Shown here piece after piece: positions 17,592 through 26,780 of a DNA stretch of 64,000 nucleotides (position 1 is the first letter of the stretch; each line of letters begins with the position of its first letter). The stretch covers positions 1,648,114 through 1,712,113 of the forward strand of contig NZ_JAFMSU010000002.1 of NCBI RefSeq assembly GCF_017916365.1, in the 5' to 3' direction. The position numbers and the translations under genes are program-made. The DNA comes from Rufibacter roseolus (lineage in GTDB: Bacteria; Bacteroidota; Bacteroidia; Cytophagales; Hymenobacteraceae). A model generated the notes under the pieces. The model saw nothing but the letters and a program-made list of their open reading frames with translations. It did not search any database and was not told where the DNA came from.

Positions 17592-18728
17592 ATGGCTCCT
17601 ATTTATTCCGCAGACAGCATTAATTCCTTTTTTGTAAACCAGGTAAAGGACTATGCTATCTTCGCCACAGACACCAACGGCATCATCACTGCCTGGAACA
17701 AAGGGGCGGAGCGACTGAAAGGCTACACCGAAGAGGAAATTGTAGGCCAGTATTATGGCATCCTGCACCCAGATGAGTACCAGCATGCCGGGTACCCCGA
17801 AAAGGAAATGCGAAAAGCCCTTGAAAACGGCTCTTATGAAAACGAAGACTGGCGCAAAAAGAAAGACGGCACCCTGTTCTGGGCTACCGTGACCCTTACT
17901 CCTATCTATGATGATGAAGGGCAGCACATTGGCTTTACCAAAATCACCGGAGACCTTACCAAACAGAAAGAACTGCAGGACAAACTAGCCGAGCGGCAGC
18001 AGAATGCCCTGGAGCGCAAGAACGATGAACTCCAGAGAACGAACAATGACCTGGACAATTTCATTTACACGGCCTCACATGACCTGCGCTCCCCTATCAC
18101 CAACATAGAGGCGTTGATGATGTACCTGGAAGAAAAGCTCACCGAAGAAAACGCCCTCACCCCGGAGACTAAAGAGGTTTTGCAGCGGGTATTGGATTCA
18201 GTAGACCGTTTTAAGCATACTATTGAAGATTTAGCTGAAATAAGCCGGCTGCAGAAAGACACCACCCAGGACGCTACAGACATAGTCACCAACATCAAAG
18301 ATGTGTATGAAGACATCATGGCAGACCTAGACTACCCCTCCAAACAGAAAGCCTGCTTCATCCAGACCGATTTTAAGGTGCATCAGCTTAACTTCTCCAA
18401 GAAGAACTTCCGGAGCATCTTGTACAACCTGCTCAGCAACGCCATCAAATACCAGGCGCCAGACCGGGAATGCATTATTCATGTAACTACCCGGTTAGAA
18501 GATCCTTATGTGGTTTTACGGGTAAAAGACAATGGCCTGGGCATGAGCCCTCAACAGCAGGAGCAGTTATACGGCATGTTCCGGCGCTTCCATGACCACG
18601 TAGAAGGCACCGGTGTTGGGCTTTACATGGTGAAACGGATAGTAGACAACGCAGACGGAAAAATTGAGGTGGAAAGCAAAGAAGGAGAAGGTACCGAATT
18701 TAAAGTGTACCTTCATGAAGCTATGTAA
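17592..18728 (+). CDS. PAS-domain sensor histidine kinase (first of two duplicated kinase/receiver pairs)
   Basis: A 378-residue cytosolic kinase. One PAS domain (about residues 12-125: YAIFATDTNGIITAWNKGAE, GYTEEEIVGQYY, and the PAC end DEGQHIGFTKITGDLT) is joined by a coiled-coil linker to a HisKA block with YTASHDLRSPITNIEAL (about 155-172) and a GHKL ATPase ending GTGVGLYMVKRIVDNADGKI. The kinase half is very close in protein and DNA to that of the gene at 19375, for example through LYNLLSNAIKYQAPDRECII. It is followed after 46 bases by a receiver-only regulator, its likely partner. Confidence 0.93.
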   Translation: MAPIYSADSINSFFVNQVKDYAIFATDTNGIITAWNKGAERLKGYTEEEIVGQYYGILHPDEYQHAGYPEKEMRKALENGSYENEDWRKKKDGTLFWATVTLTPIYDDEGQHIGFTKITGDLTKQKELQDKLAERQQNALERKNDELQRTNNDLDNFIYTASHDLRSPITNIEALMMYLEEKLTEENALTPETKEVLQRVLDSVDRFKHTIEDLAEISRLQKDTTQDATDIVTNIKDVYEDIMADLDYPSKQKACFIQTDFKVHQLNFSKKNFRSILYNLLSNAIKYQAPDRECIIHVTTRLEDPYVVLRVKDNGLGMSPQQQEQLYGMFRRFHDHVEGTGVGLYMVKRIVDNADGKIEVESKEGEGTEFKVYLHEAM

Positions 18729-18774
18729 CCCCTCCTACATAACAGACTTACTTATTTTTTAGTACCCAACCAAA

Positions 18775-19206
18775 ATGCAGGAGCAGCACGCAGGAGACAC
18801 GAAGCCGGAAAACGTACAAAACATACCTTCTGTGATGATAGTAGACGATGACGAAAACTGGATTTTCGTGTCTAAACTTCTCCTGAAAAGAGCCGGAATA
18901 CAAAACGGGATCATCACCGCTAAAAACGGGCTGGAGGCTTTCACCAAATTACAGGATTTAGTTTCGGCCGGAGATAAAAAACTACCTGACCTTATCTTGC
19001 TGGACATCCGCATGCCTGTGATGGATGGCTTTGAGTTTTTGGAAAAGACTACCAAAACAGACCCAATAGACCTGAGCCAGACCAAGGTGTACATCTGCAG
19101 CAGCTCCCTTAACCCCGGAGACAAAGAGAAAGCCGCCCTTTACCCTATTGCTGGTTTCCTTACCAAACCCCTTACCAAAGAAGTCTTACAAGGGATTCTG
19201 GGCTAA
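18775..19206 (+). CDS. Single-domain response regulator (CheY-like)
   Basis: A 143-residue receiver without an output domain. The acidic pair is in SVMIVDDDENWIFVSKLLL, the phosphoacceptor Asp in LPDLILLDIRMPVMDGFEFL, the Thr/Ser switch in YICSSSLNPGDKEKA, and the conserved Lys in GFLTKPLTKE. It is the probable phosphate acceptor of the kinase just upstream and would act by protein-protein contact or as a relay. It is a close paralogue of the receiver at 21739, with the same length and the same insertion of a SAGDKKLP-type loop before the phosphoacceptor. Confidence 0.93.
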   Translation: MQEQHAGDTKPENVQNIPSVMIVDDDENWIFVSKLLLKRAGIQNGIITAKNGLEAFTKLQDLVSAGDKKLPDLILLDIRMPVMDGFEFLEKTTKTDPIDLSQTKVYICSSSLNPGDKEKAALYPIAGFLTKPLTKEVLQGILG

Positions 19207-19374
19207 GCCCAGAATCCAGCTACCTGCCCGTTGCTGCATCATTGCTTTCTATTTGCCCGTACCGTTCATATCGGGCTCTTCAGTAGAGGGTAGACTATTC
19301 CTTGTCTCTATCTCCCCCGTAGAATAGGAAAGCACCCTAAATACAACGTATTTTACTGCAGCTTACAAAGATAT

Positions 19375-21690
19375 ATGCCCCATCATGATGTAAATACCCA
19401 GCCAGAAAATGCACTAGACTTTAAGGCAGTTTTTGAAGCCCTGCCGGGTAGCTTCCTGGTGGCGCAGCCAAATCCACCCCATTTCACCATTCTGGAAGTG
19501 AGTGATGATTTTCTCAAAATAGCTGGCACTGCCAGGCATAAACTGGTAGGCAGAAGTGTTTTTGAGGCTTTTCCTGAGAATCCCCAGGCACTTACGGCCA
19601 CCGGACCTTCTGCGCTAAGAGAATCTTTCCATAAAGTCCTGGCTTCAAAACAGGCAGACCAATTGCCTATTATACGCTATGACATACCCAATGCAGATGG
19701 CCAATTTGAAGAGCGGTACTGGGCTGCCAGCAACAAGCCTGTTTTAAATGAACAAGGGGAAGTACGCTATGTTATACACTCCACCTCAGACGTCACCGAA
19801 CAGGTAATCACCGCAAACAAAATAGAAGAAACTGAATCGCGTTTCCGGCACATGGTTGAACAGGCACCGGTGGGCATCGCGTTAACCCGGGGCATCGACG
19901 TGGTCATTGAAAGTGTCAATGCTCCTATGGTGCGCCTCATGTACAAACAGAAAACGGAAGAGGTACTGGGCAAGAAGCTGATAGAAGTCTTGCCCGAGGT
20001 GCAAAACCAACCTATCCTGGCCATTGTCAAAAACGTGGTACAAACCGGTGAATCTTTCAGAGGCAATGAGGTGCCGGTAGATTTATTGGTCGGAGAAAAC
20101 CTGAAAAAGCATTTCATCAATGCCTCTTACACTCCCCTCATTGAAAGCGGGAAAGTAACCGGGGTAATCCATGTGGCACTAGACGTAACGGAGCAGGTAT
20201 TGGCCCGCCAGAAAGTAGAAGCCAGCCAGGAAGAACTAAAGCGGTTCAAGTTCATGGCCGACCAAGCGCAGGATTCCTTTGCATTGATGCGAGAAGACGG
20301 TTCGTTTGCCTACCTGAACAAAAAAGCGCTGGAAACCTGGGGCTACTCAGAAGAAGAAGCTCCCCGTTTACGGGTGCAAGAGGTAGAACCTTTGTACCAG
20401 GAAGAGATGTTCAGGCAGCTTTTTGCCGAAGCACAGAATAAAACCATTCCGCAGTTTGAAACCCTGCACAGAAGAAAAGACGGGCACATTTTTCCAGTAG
20501 AGACCAGGGTAGTGGGTCTGATGCTGGATGATGAGCCTCATTTACTGGCCATCACCAGAGATATTACAGCCCGCAAAGAAATGGAAGCGGCGGTAAAAGA
20601 AAGCGAAGAACGGTTCCGGATCATGGCAGACGCTGCGCCTAACATGGTGTGGACCATTAGCCCTGAGGCCGAACTCACGTACGTCAATTCCTACTTCCTG
20701 TCTTTCCTGGGCATTGCGTATGAGACCGCCCTGCGGGACAACTGGATACCTTATGTCCACCCAGATGACGTAGACAAAGCCATCCAAAACCTGGGTGAAG
20801 CTATCAAGAATAGGGGCATTTTCACCATTGAACACCGCATGCGGCGGCACGACGGCGTGTACCGGTGGCTGCTTTCACAGGGCGCTCCCAGCTATCTGCC
20901 CAATGGTGACATCTACAGCTACATTGGTTCTTCCATTGACATCACTGACCTGAAACAAGCCGAAGAAGCCCTGGCCCAGAAAAACACCCAACTGGTCAGA
21001 ACCAATACCGACCTGGATAACTTTATTTACACCGCCTCACATGACCTGCGCTCCCCTATCACTACTATTGAAGCCCTGATAAGCTTTCTGAAGGAAGAAC
21101 TCACCGAATCCGCGTGCTTGAATGCTGAAACCGAGGACATCATGAACCGAATCATCACCTCGGTGAGCCGCCTGCAACGCACCATCCAGGACCTTACCAA
21201 CATCAGCAGACTGCAGAACACCAACCCTGAAAACCTGCTGGAAGAATCCATTGACGTGCAGGAGGTGTACGAAGACATCAAGGCAGATCTGGATTCTTCC
21301 TACAACATCCAGCCCTGCCACATTCACACCAATTTTCAGGTGTCGCAGCTTCGGTTTTCTAAAAAGAACTTTAGAAGCATCTTGTATAACCTGCTCAGCA
21401 ATGCCCTCAAATACCAGGCGCCAGACCGGGAATGCAGCATCCAGATTCAGACCCGGTTAGAAGAGCAACACGTGGTCTTACAAGTAAAAGACAACGGCCT
21501 GGGCTTGACCGAGCAGCAGCAGGAACAGCTGTTCACCATGTTCCGGCGTTTCCATGACCACGTAGAGGGCACCGGCGTAGGGTTGTTCATGGTGAAGCGG
21601 ATTGTAGAGAACAGCAACGGCAAGATTGAGGTGGAAAGCGAAGAAGGACAAGGCACCGAGTTCAAAGTGTACCTGCCAGTAGCTGACTAA
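19375..21690 (+). CDS. Multi-PAS sensor histidine kinase (second duplicated pair)
   Basis: A 771-residue cytosolic kinase. Four PAS/PAC modules can be seen at about residues 15-145, 152-275, 283-395 and 403-525 (the last with the YRWLLSQGAPSYLPNG pattern of the PAS_3 type), then a short linker, the HisKA block YTASHDLRSPITTIEAL at about 555-571, and a GHKL ATPase ending GTGVGLFMVKRIVENSNGKI. From the linker onward it matches the kinase at 17592, while the sensory parts differ, so a kinase core was duplicated with different sensors. Ligand or redox cofactor cannot be told. A receiver gene follows after 48 bases. Confidence 0.93.
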   Translation: MPHHDVNTQPENALDFKAVFEALPGSFLVAQPNPPHFTILEVSDDFLKIAGTARHKLVGRSVFEAFPENPQALTATGPSALRESFHKVLASKQADQLPIIRYDIPNADGQFEERYWAASNKPVLNEQGEVRYVIHSTSDVTEQVITANKIEETESRFRHMVEQAPVGIALTRGIDVVIESVNAPMVRLMYKQKTEEVLGKKLIEVLPEVQNQPILAIVKNVVQTGESFRGNEVPVDLLVGENLKKHFINASYTPLIESGKVTGVIHVALDVTEQVLARQKVEASQEELKRFKFMADQAQDSFALMREDGSFAYLNKKALETWGYSEEEAPRLRVQEVEPLYQEEMFRQLFAEAQNKTIPQFETLHRRKDGHIFPVETRVVGLMLDDEPHLLAITRDITARKEMEAAVKESEERFRIMADAAPNMVWTISPEAELTYVNSYFLSFLGIAYETALRDNWIPYVHPDDVDKAIQNLGEAIKNRGIFTIEHRMRRHDGVYRWLLSQGAPSYLPNGDIYSYIGSSIDITDLKQAEEALAQKNTQLVRTNTDLDNFIYTASHDLRSPITTIEALISFLKEELTESACLNAETEDIMNRIITSVSRLQRTIQDLTNISRLQNTNPENLLEESIDVQEVYEDIKADLDSSYNIQPCHIHTNFQVSQLRFSKKNFRSILYNLLSNALKYQAPDRECSIQIQTRLEEQHVVLQVKDNGLGLTEQQQEQLFTMFRRFHDHVEGTGVGLFMVKRIVENSNGKIEVESEEGQGTEFKVYLPVAD

Positions 21691-21738
21691 AACCTGCTAT
21701 CTTTGTTTAAAAAGTAATCTACCATTACCCCCTAAAAG

Positions 21739-22170
21739 ATGGAGGAACAGAAAGCAACGGACGTAAACCCGGAAATAATGCAGCAAATTGAATCCGTCAT
21801 GGTGGTGGATGATGACGACAACTGGATCTTTATCTCCAAGATAAACCTGAAGAAAGCCGGCTTAGCAAAAGAGATCATCACCGCCCGCAACGGCCGCGAA
21901 GCCATAGACAAACTAGAGGAACTCGCTGCCAGCGGTGAGAAAAAGCTCCCGGCCCTGATCTTTGTGGACATTAGAATGCCCGTCATGGACGGCTTTGAGT
22001 TTCTGGAGCAGATCACCCAAAAAAGTCAACTTGACCTGGGCCAAAGCAAGGTGTACATGTGCAGCAGCTCACTCAACCCCGCCGACAAAGAACGCTCAGC
22101 GCAGTACCCCATTGCGGGTTTCCTGACTAAACCTGTCACCAAAGAAGTTCTACTGAATCTTTTGGCCTAG
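21739..22170 (+). CDS. Single-domain response regulator (CheY-like)
   Basis: A 143-residue receiver-only protein, paralogue of the one at 18775. Key positions are SVMVVDDDDNWIFISKINL (acidic pair), LPALIFVDIRMPVMDGFEFL (phosphoacceptor Asp), YMCSSSLNPADKERS and GFLTKPVTKE (Lys). It is probably phosphorylated by the multi-PAS kinase upstream. A 17-bp terminator follows, closing the four-gene block. Confidence 0.93.
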   Translation: MEEQKATDVNPEIMQQIESVMVVDDDDNWIFISKINLKKAGLAKEIITARNGREAIDKLEELAASGEKKLPALIFVDIRMPVMDGFEFLEQITQKSQLDLGQSKVYMCSSSLNPADKERSAQYPIAGFLTKPVTKEVLLNLLA

Positions 22171-22188
22171 TTTTTCAAAAACACCTTT

Positions 22189-22232
22189 AAAACAGAAGCG
22201 GGCAATCCTGATGGGTTGCCCGCTTCTGTTTT
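22189..22232 (+). terminator. Strong terminator of the kinase/receiver block
   Basis: A perfect 17-bp stem: AAAACAGAAGCGGGCAA (22189-22205) and TTGCCCGCTTCTGTTTT (22216-22232), loop TCCTGATGGG, ending in a T run. Confidence 0.85.
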
Positions 22233-22241
22233 ATACGCCAT

Positions 22242-22313
22242 TGTAGGGGCAATCCCTGGTGGTTGCCCTTACCGGTTTTGCAGCAAGGGCAACCACCAGG
22301 GATTGCCCCCACT
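22242..22313. repeat. Inverted-repeat element, short version
   Basis: TGTAGGGGCAATCCCTGGTG (22242-22261, continuing to 22270) pairs with an arm at 22285 onward that reads AAGGGCAACCACCAGGGATT and then GCCCCC; the spacer is 14 bases. It abuts the stop codon of rarA. The same element with other arm bases is found at 27426-27615. Confidence 0.75.
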
Positions 22314-23586
22314 AATATCTATACCACTCGCCCCACTGGTTACGCAGGTTCTTGCGCATTTCGTTCTCGCGGGCGTTGTTGCCGGGGTTGAAAAAAATGG
22401 TGCCTTTCAGCTCATCGGGCAGGAAATCCTGGGGCACAAAGTTACCTTCGTAGTCGTGGGCATACTTGTATTCGTTTCCGTAGCCTATTTCCTTCATGAG
22501 TTTGGTAGGGGCATTGCGCAAATGAAGCGGCACCGGCGGACTCCCCTGCTCCCGCACCATGGCCCGCGCGCTCCGGATGGCTTTGTAAGCGGCGTTGCTT
22601 TTGGGCGAGGTGGCCAGGTAAATGGCGCACTGTGACAGAATAATGTCGCACTCGGGGTAGCCGATCACGTTCACCGCTTGGAAACACTCGTTGGCCATGA
22701 TCATAGCCGTGGGGTTGGCGTTCCCGATGTCTTCGCTGGCCATAATGAGCATGCGCCGGGCAATAAACTTAGGATCTTCGCCGCCTTCAATCATGCGCGC
22801 CAGCCAGTAAATGGTGGCATTGGGGTCTGAGCCACGCATGGATTTGATAAACGCCGAGATAATGTCGTAGTGCGCCTCGCCACCTTTGTCATACAAAGCC
22901 AGATTCTGCTGGGCAATCTGCTTCACCATGTCATTGGTAATGACAAGTTTTTCCTGCACCCCACTGCCGTCAATCACAATTTCCAGCAGGTTGAGCAGCT
23001 TGCGGGCATCGCCGCCCGAAATGGTGAGCAACGCCTCATACTCCTGCACCTCAATGTTCTGCTTCTTCAGAATCTCGTCCTCGGTTAGGGCTTTCTGCAC
23101 CAGGTCAATCAGTTCAGCTTTTTCCAATGATTTCAGAATGTACACCTGGCACCGGGAAAGCAAGGCGGGAATCACCTCAAACGAAGGGTTCTCAGTAGTG
23201 GCCCCAATCAAGGTCACGGTGCCTTTCTCCACGGCGCCCAGCAAGGCGTCCTGCTGGGATTTGTTGAACCGGTGAATCTCGTCAATGAACAACACGGTGC
23301 CCTGCCGTTTTCGCGCCTGGTCTATCACATCCCTGATGTCTTTCACACCCGCATTGATGGCGCTCATGGCCACAAACGGCACCTTCAGTTGCCCGGCTAT
23401 AATGCCAGCCAGAGTGGTTTTGCCCACGCCAGGCGGTCCCCAGAAAATCATGGAAGGCACCATGCCCGCCTCAATGTACCGCCGCAGCACGCCCTTGGGA
23501 CCTACTAAGTGTTTCTGACCGGCGTATTGATCCAAGTTGTGCGGGCGCATGCGCTCCGGCAAGGGGGCTTTGGTAGTTTGGAACAT
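22312..23586 (-). CDS. rarA: Replication-associated recombination protein A (RarA/MgsA AAA+ ATPase)
   Basis: A 424-residue cytosolic AAA+ protein that acts at stalled replication forks. The N-terminus [20 protein letters not shown] is the family start; Walker A is [12 protein letters not shown] near residue 50, Walker [16 protein letters not shown], sensor 1 [12 protein letters not shown], then the Arg finger region [11 protein letters not shown]. The C-terminal tetramerisation part ([20 protein letters not shown] and EDIGNANP) is complete. Length matches the family. It stands alone on the minus strand, tail to tail with the receiver gene at 21739. Confidence 0.96.
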   Translation of the reverse strand: MFQTTKAPLPERMRPHNLDQYAGQKHLVGPKGVLRRYIEAGMVPSMIFWGPPGVGKTTLAGIIAGQLKVPFVAMSAINAGVKDIRDVIDQARKRQGTVLFIDEIHRFNKSQQDALLGAVEKGTVTLIGATTENPSFEVIPALLSRCQVYILKSLEKAELIDLVQKALTEDEILKKQNIEVQEYEALLTISGGDARKLLNLLEIVIDGSGVQEKLVITNDMVKQIAQQNLALYDKGGEAHYDIISAFIKSMRGSDPNATIYWLARMIEGGEDPKFIARRMLIMASEDIGNANPTAMIMANECFQAVNVIGYPECDIILSQCAIYLATSPKSNAAYKAIRSARAMVREQGSPPVPLHLRNAPTKLMKEIGYGNEYKYAHDYEGNFVPQDFLPDELKGTIFFNPGNNARENEMRKNLRNQWGEWYRY

Positions 23587-23666
23587 GGGAAGCAGTTTCT
23601 ATGGGTACCTCACGGTTTGTACCGAAAGGAAACGAATGGCAATTTACTTTCTTTCTGCCACTGTTC

Positions 23667-23700
23667 CCCGGCTGTTTTTCAGAAAGCGGCCTAAAAGCGC
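23667..23700. repeat. Copy of the interspersed palindrome
   Basis: CCCGGCTGTTTTTCAG followed by AAAGCGGCCTAAAAGCGC, about 80 bases upstream of the rarA start. Confidence 0.5.
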
Positions 23701-23739
23701 TTTGCACGTTGGTTGCCTATTGGAAAGCGACTCTCATGA

Positions 23740-23904
23740 ATGCGACCACCTACACAACTGCCGCTACCTTTGGGAAAGGCAAAAGATGTGAACCAGCAAA
23801 TTGGCTATCTATTGCGGAACTGCCAAGAGGTGGAAGTATTCGGCCTTAGGAACTGCACCAAATACCTATTTGCGATGATCGAGTACGGTGACAATACCAC
23901 CTAA
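23740..23904 (+). CDS. Possible small protein or gene remnant, 54 residues
   Basis: The frame from ATG 23740 to TAA 23902-23904 encodes a 54-residue peptide with ordinary amino-acid balance, including KDVNQQIGYLLRNCQEVEVF and NCTKYLFAMIEYG. It does not match a family I know and has no signal peptide. It could be a remnant of a longer gene, since the surrounding region is gene-poor. The ATG lies within a crowded set of alternative frames, so this is tentative. Confidence 0.25.
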   Translation: MRPPTQLPLPLGKAKDVNQQIGYLLRNCQEVEVFGLRNCTKYLFAMIEYGDNTT

Positions 23905-24454
23905 GGGGCCGAAAATTAACTCTCAACGGCTTTATAGGATAGATAAACCGTTGAATCTAAAATCTCAGGCAACTTGTCAAAAAGAATCCTGATTATGGAA
24001 TATTATAGAATGGACCAAAGTAAATACTCTTGGGTAGCCAAGAAGTAACCAGGATGTAATGGGATGGGTATCAAGCTCCGGAAGCTACTCTACATTAAGG
24101 AACCTGACTAAATCAGCCTTAACCCGAGTGCAGAAGAGGTTCTACCCTCTCTTTTCTGCAACGCAATTCAAATATCCTTGCTATTAGGAAATTATAACAG
24201 AGTCCCCCTCCACAGCTTAAAGATCTATAAGGAGTACCAATAAATTTATTTTTCTGCTAAAAACTAGATTTTTATAAAGAATAATATAAATTTATAAAGT
24301 ATTTTTTACCTTAATCTACTCCAATATCTCTTGGACCGGGAGAAGTTGAGTCGGTTCTGGAATTAAATACGCTTTCCTGGCCGACTGGCAGCAACTAACC
24401 GTGCCTTAGCCGAGTGCCGGGGATTGACCATGTCCACAGAGACCATGTCCAAAT

Positions 24455-25582
24455 ATGAAGGGGAACATAGATAAATTAGACTTTTTGAGAGGGATTGCGA
24501 TCCTGCTCGTATTCGGGTATCACTCCCTACTGGTTATTTTCGAAGGGTTTGAAATCAAGCATTATGGATCCTTCCTGCTCAGTGATGAGTACACCCTTGG
24601 CCAGATACTTCTAAACCTGACTCCAGTTGGGATGGGGTTCCTTGGCGTTCAGTTGTTTTTGATCCTTTCAGGCTTCCTCATTCACCTGGGATACCTTAAG
24701 GCTGGTCAAAGGATAGAGTACTTCAGGTTTTACAACAAGCGGGTCTGGCGCATCTACCCGGCCTATCTACTGGCGCTGGTTCTTTTCGCCATCACAGTCG
24801 GTCACAAAGGCCCCTTGGACCTCTTCAGCCACTTGGGGCTATTCCATACCCTGATAGAGTCAAGTGTCTATTCCATCAACCCGTCGTTCTGGTCATTGGC
24901 GCTGGAGATGCAACTCTACCTTCTCTATCCTCTCTATTTAGTTCTGCGCCATAAACTTGGCCTCAACAAATCGGTTCTGGCGGTTGCGGTCGTCTCGATA
25001 ACCCTCCTGGCCCTTGGATCTGCTTTAGGGTGGAACAAATCTTATGTGTACCACAAGTTAGTGTTTTCGCAGTGGATCGTATGGGTGCTGGGAGCCTACC
25101 TAGCTGAGCGCTATTCACAGGGAGAAAGGTTGTACACCGCTCATCCGATCTGGTTTGCAGTTGCTCTATTGGTTTTATTACCCTTAAGGTTGACCGTTGT
25201 GTTTGACGCGTTCAGCAAGATCTTTTACTCTCTTTACTTTGTCTATTTAATTGACTGGTGTCTACATACCAATTTTAAGGTGCGTCCTTTCTGGGAAAAA
25301 ATAGGGAAGGTAGTGAACCTTATAGGACTTTGCTCCTACAGCATATACCTCTTTCACCAACCTTTCCTGAAGGCGTTCATCCATCTTTTCTCCCCATCTG
25401 GCAGCAAGTCTTATCTCTTCGTCGGGACCGCCCTATCGTTTTTGATGTTCTTTGCCCTGAGTTACGTCTGCTACCGTGTCGTCGAGCTAAGATTCATTAA
25501 AATAGGTAATCAGCTCTACAGCCTGGTCTCTAAGGGAAGCAAAAAAGAGGAAGTAGCAAAGGAGCCTGTACTCTCAAGATAA
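24455..25582 (+). CDS. Acyltransferase 3 family membrane protein (OafA-like)
   Basis: A 375-residue polytopic membrane protein of the acyltransferase-3 family, which transfers acetyl or other acyl groups to surface sugars. The catalytic R-x10-H is seen in the first helix (Arg12 and His23 of LDFLRGIAILLVFGYHSLL). About ten hydrophobic helices follow, with YNKRVWRIYPAY and NPSFWSLALEMQLYLLYPLY, both typical of the family; the C-terminus is a short charged tail. No glycosyltransferase is adjacent, so its acceptor is unknown. The gene is isolated and the gap before it is AT-rich, so it may be a late acquisition. Confidence 0.92.
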   Translation: MKGNIDKLDFLRGIAILLVFGYHSLLVIFEGFEIKHYGSFLLSDEYTLGQILLNLTPVGMGFLGVQLFLILSGFLIHLGYLKAGQRIEYFRFYNKRVWRIYPAYLLALVLFAITVGHKGPLDLFSHLGLFHTLIESSVYSINPSFWSLALEMQLYLLYPLYLVLRHKLGLNKSVLAVAVVSITLLALGSALGWNKSYVYHKLVFSQWIVWVLGAYLAERYSQGERLYTAHPIWFAVALLVLLPLRLTVVFDAFSKIFYSLYFVYLIDWCLHTNFKVRPFWEKIGKVVNLIGLCSYSIYLFHQPFLKAFIHLFSPSGSKSYLFVGTALSFLMFFALSYVCYRVVELRFIKIGNQLYSLVSKGSKKEEVAKEPVLSR

Positions 25583-25853
25583 GCTACCGGCGGAAAGCTG
25601 CCACTAACATCCCTTGATACTTACCTTCAGGAAAGTGGCCACTTCCAAAAATCCCTTTTAGGTAAATTGAAAGAAGGCTTGTTGTGCAAGCTACTGTTGG
25701 CTTCGTGCGCCGGGAAAGTCCAGGCGCTTGCCCCGGCATTCTCCAATGTATGAGGTACAGGCCCCGAAACCTCTTAGGGACGTTGCCTTGAACTACCAGG
25801 CCAAGCCTGCGTATCTCCTACAGCAGGGTTCCTGCCACCCAAACCAGACAAAG

Positions 25854-26279
25854 ATGAAAACTGCTGTAGCCGGACGTACCATCCTCCAATCCGTGGCGGC
25901 CTTCACCACCGTGGGCGGCTTCCTGATGGACTGGAACAAAACCCACCTTTTCAACCCCTGGTGGACACCACACGCCAAGTTCCACGATGCCATGACCATT
26001 CTATCGGGGACTTTGCTAGGCACCAGTAGCCTGTATTTGCTGAATAAAAAGGACGGAGACGCAGCCACCAATCTAAAAATAGGGGCCTTTCTGCCGGCTA
26101 TCTTCTACCTGGCGCAGGCCGGCAGCTTTACCTTTCCGGGTGCAAAAGGCATGGACGCGGAGTTCCCGGAGAAAATCCCGATGGTAGGAGAAATCAAACT
26201 GAACGAGGGACCGTTCTCGCTGGTGATGCTGGCGGCTCTAGGGGCAGGATATCTTCTTGCTAAAGGAGAAGCTAAATAA
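25854..26279 (+). CDS. Small four-helix membrane protein, DUF6640-like
   Basis: A 141-residue membrane protein with about four helices. The block GGFLMDWNKTHLFNPWWTPH and the following AKFHDAM resemble the conserved WN-THxFNPxWPPHARFHD pattern I associate with DUF6640; the assignment is from memory. Function unknown. A start at 25728 would add 42 residues of low hydrophobicity with no family character, so the ATG at 25854 is chosen. It is convergent with the sulfur cluster; a palindrome copy lies between. Confidence 0.7.
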   Translation: MKTAVAGRTILQSVAAFTTVGGFLMDWNKTHLFNPWWTPHAKFHDAMTILSGTLLGTSSLYLLNKKDGDAATNLKIGAFLPAIFYLAQAGSFTFPGAKGMDAEFPEKIPMVGEIKLNEGPFSLVMLAALGAGYLLAKGEAK

Positions 26280-26304
26280 ACCTTTCTAACGCAAGTCAAA
26301 TCAT

Positions 26305-26342
26305 CCGTTTTAGGCTGTTTCAGATAAATCGGGCTAAAAACG
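26305..26342. repeat. Copy of the interspersed palindrome between convergent genes
   Basis: CCGTTTTAGGCTGTTT and AAATCGGGCTAAAAACG flank CAGAT. It sits midway between two stop codons and could end transcription in both directions. Confidence 0.6.
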
Positions 26343-26354
26343 AGCGGGTTTAGT

Positions 26355-26768
26355 TTAGTGCGGCAACCGATCCCGGAGAACGCCATAGAAATACGTCCCC
26401 AGCACCCCGCCTGCAATGGCCACCAGAATGGGCCAATACCCCTGGCCCAGGTTCACGAACAGCGGCCCCGGGCAGGAACCCACCAAGGCCCAGCCTAACC
26501 CAAAGATAGTGCCGCCCACCAGGTAACGGATGATGCCTTTTTCCTTCGGCTGGAACGTGATCCGCTCCCCCTGCACATCGCGGAGTTGGAACCGCTTGAT
26601 CAGGAACACCGCCAATACGCCCAGCGTGACCGCGGTACCCATGATGCCGAACATGTGGAAAGCCTGAAACCGGAACATCTCCTGGATGCGGTACCAGGAA
26701 ACAGCCTCAGACTTGCTCATGACAATCCCGAACAGCAGGCCGGTAATAATAAATTTCAACCCTTTCAT
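26355..26768 (-). CDS. YeeE/YedE-family half transporter (C-terminal half type)
   Basis: A 137-residue membrane protein with four helices. It contains GLGWALVGSCPGPLFVNLGQ, one of the conserved Cys motifs of the YeeE/YedE (TsuA) thiosulfate transporter family. Full-length TsuA has two such halves in one chain; here the other half is the neighbouring gene, ending 12 bases upstream, so the two likely form one transporter or sulfur-carrier channel in the inner membrane. It is the last gene of the minus-strand sulfur cluster. Confidence 0.9.
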   Translation of the reverse strand: MKGLKFIITGLLFGIVMSKSEAVSWYRIQEMFRFQAFHMFGIMGTAVTLGVLAVFLIKRFQLRDVQGERITFQPKEKGIIRYLVGGTIFGLGWALVGSCPGPLFVNLGQGYWPILVAIAGGVLGTYFYGVLRDRLPH

Positions 26769-26780
26769 TTTTTCTGAGGC

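Larger units (their letters stand above)
23587..24454. other. Gene-poor, AT-rich stretch before the acyltransferase
   Basis: 868 bases with no recognised gene. It holds one palindrome copy (23667-23700), one protein-like small frame (23740-23904), a very AT-rich block at about 24235-24315, and two copies of GACCATGTCCA-like sequence 16 bases apart just before 24455. Base composition is clearly lower in G+C than the flanking genes, so this may be an insertion scar or relic; that is inference. Confidence 0.5.

Noticed and set aside
17508..17927. A 139-codon minus-strand frame over the gap and start of the kinase at 17592
   Set aside because: It overlaps the PAS domain of a well-supported kinase and would cross the divergent promoter region.
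22886..23275. Frames of 129 and 72 codons on the plus strand opposite rarA
   Set aside because: The minus strand is a complete RarA with all motifs; the plus-strand frames lack any feature.
25728..25853. Forty-two residue N-terminal extension of the DUF6640-like protein
   Set aside because: Mixed polar sequence with no family match; the membrane protein begins at the ATG at 25854.
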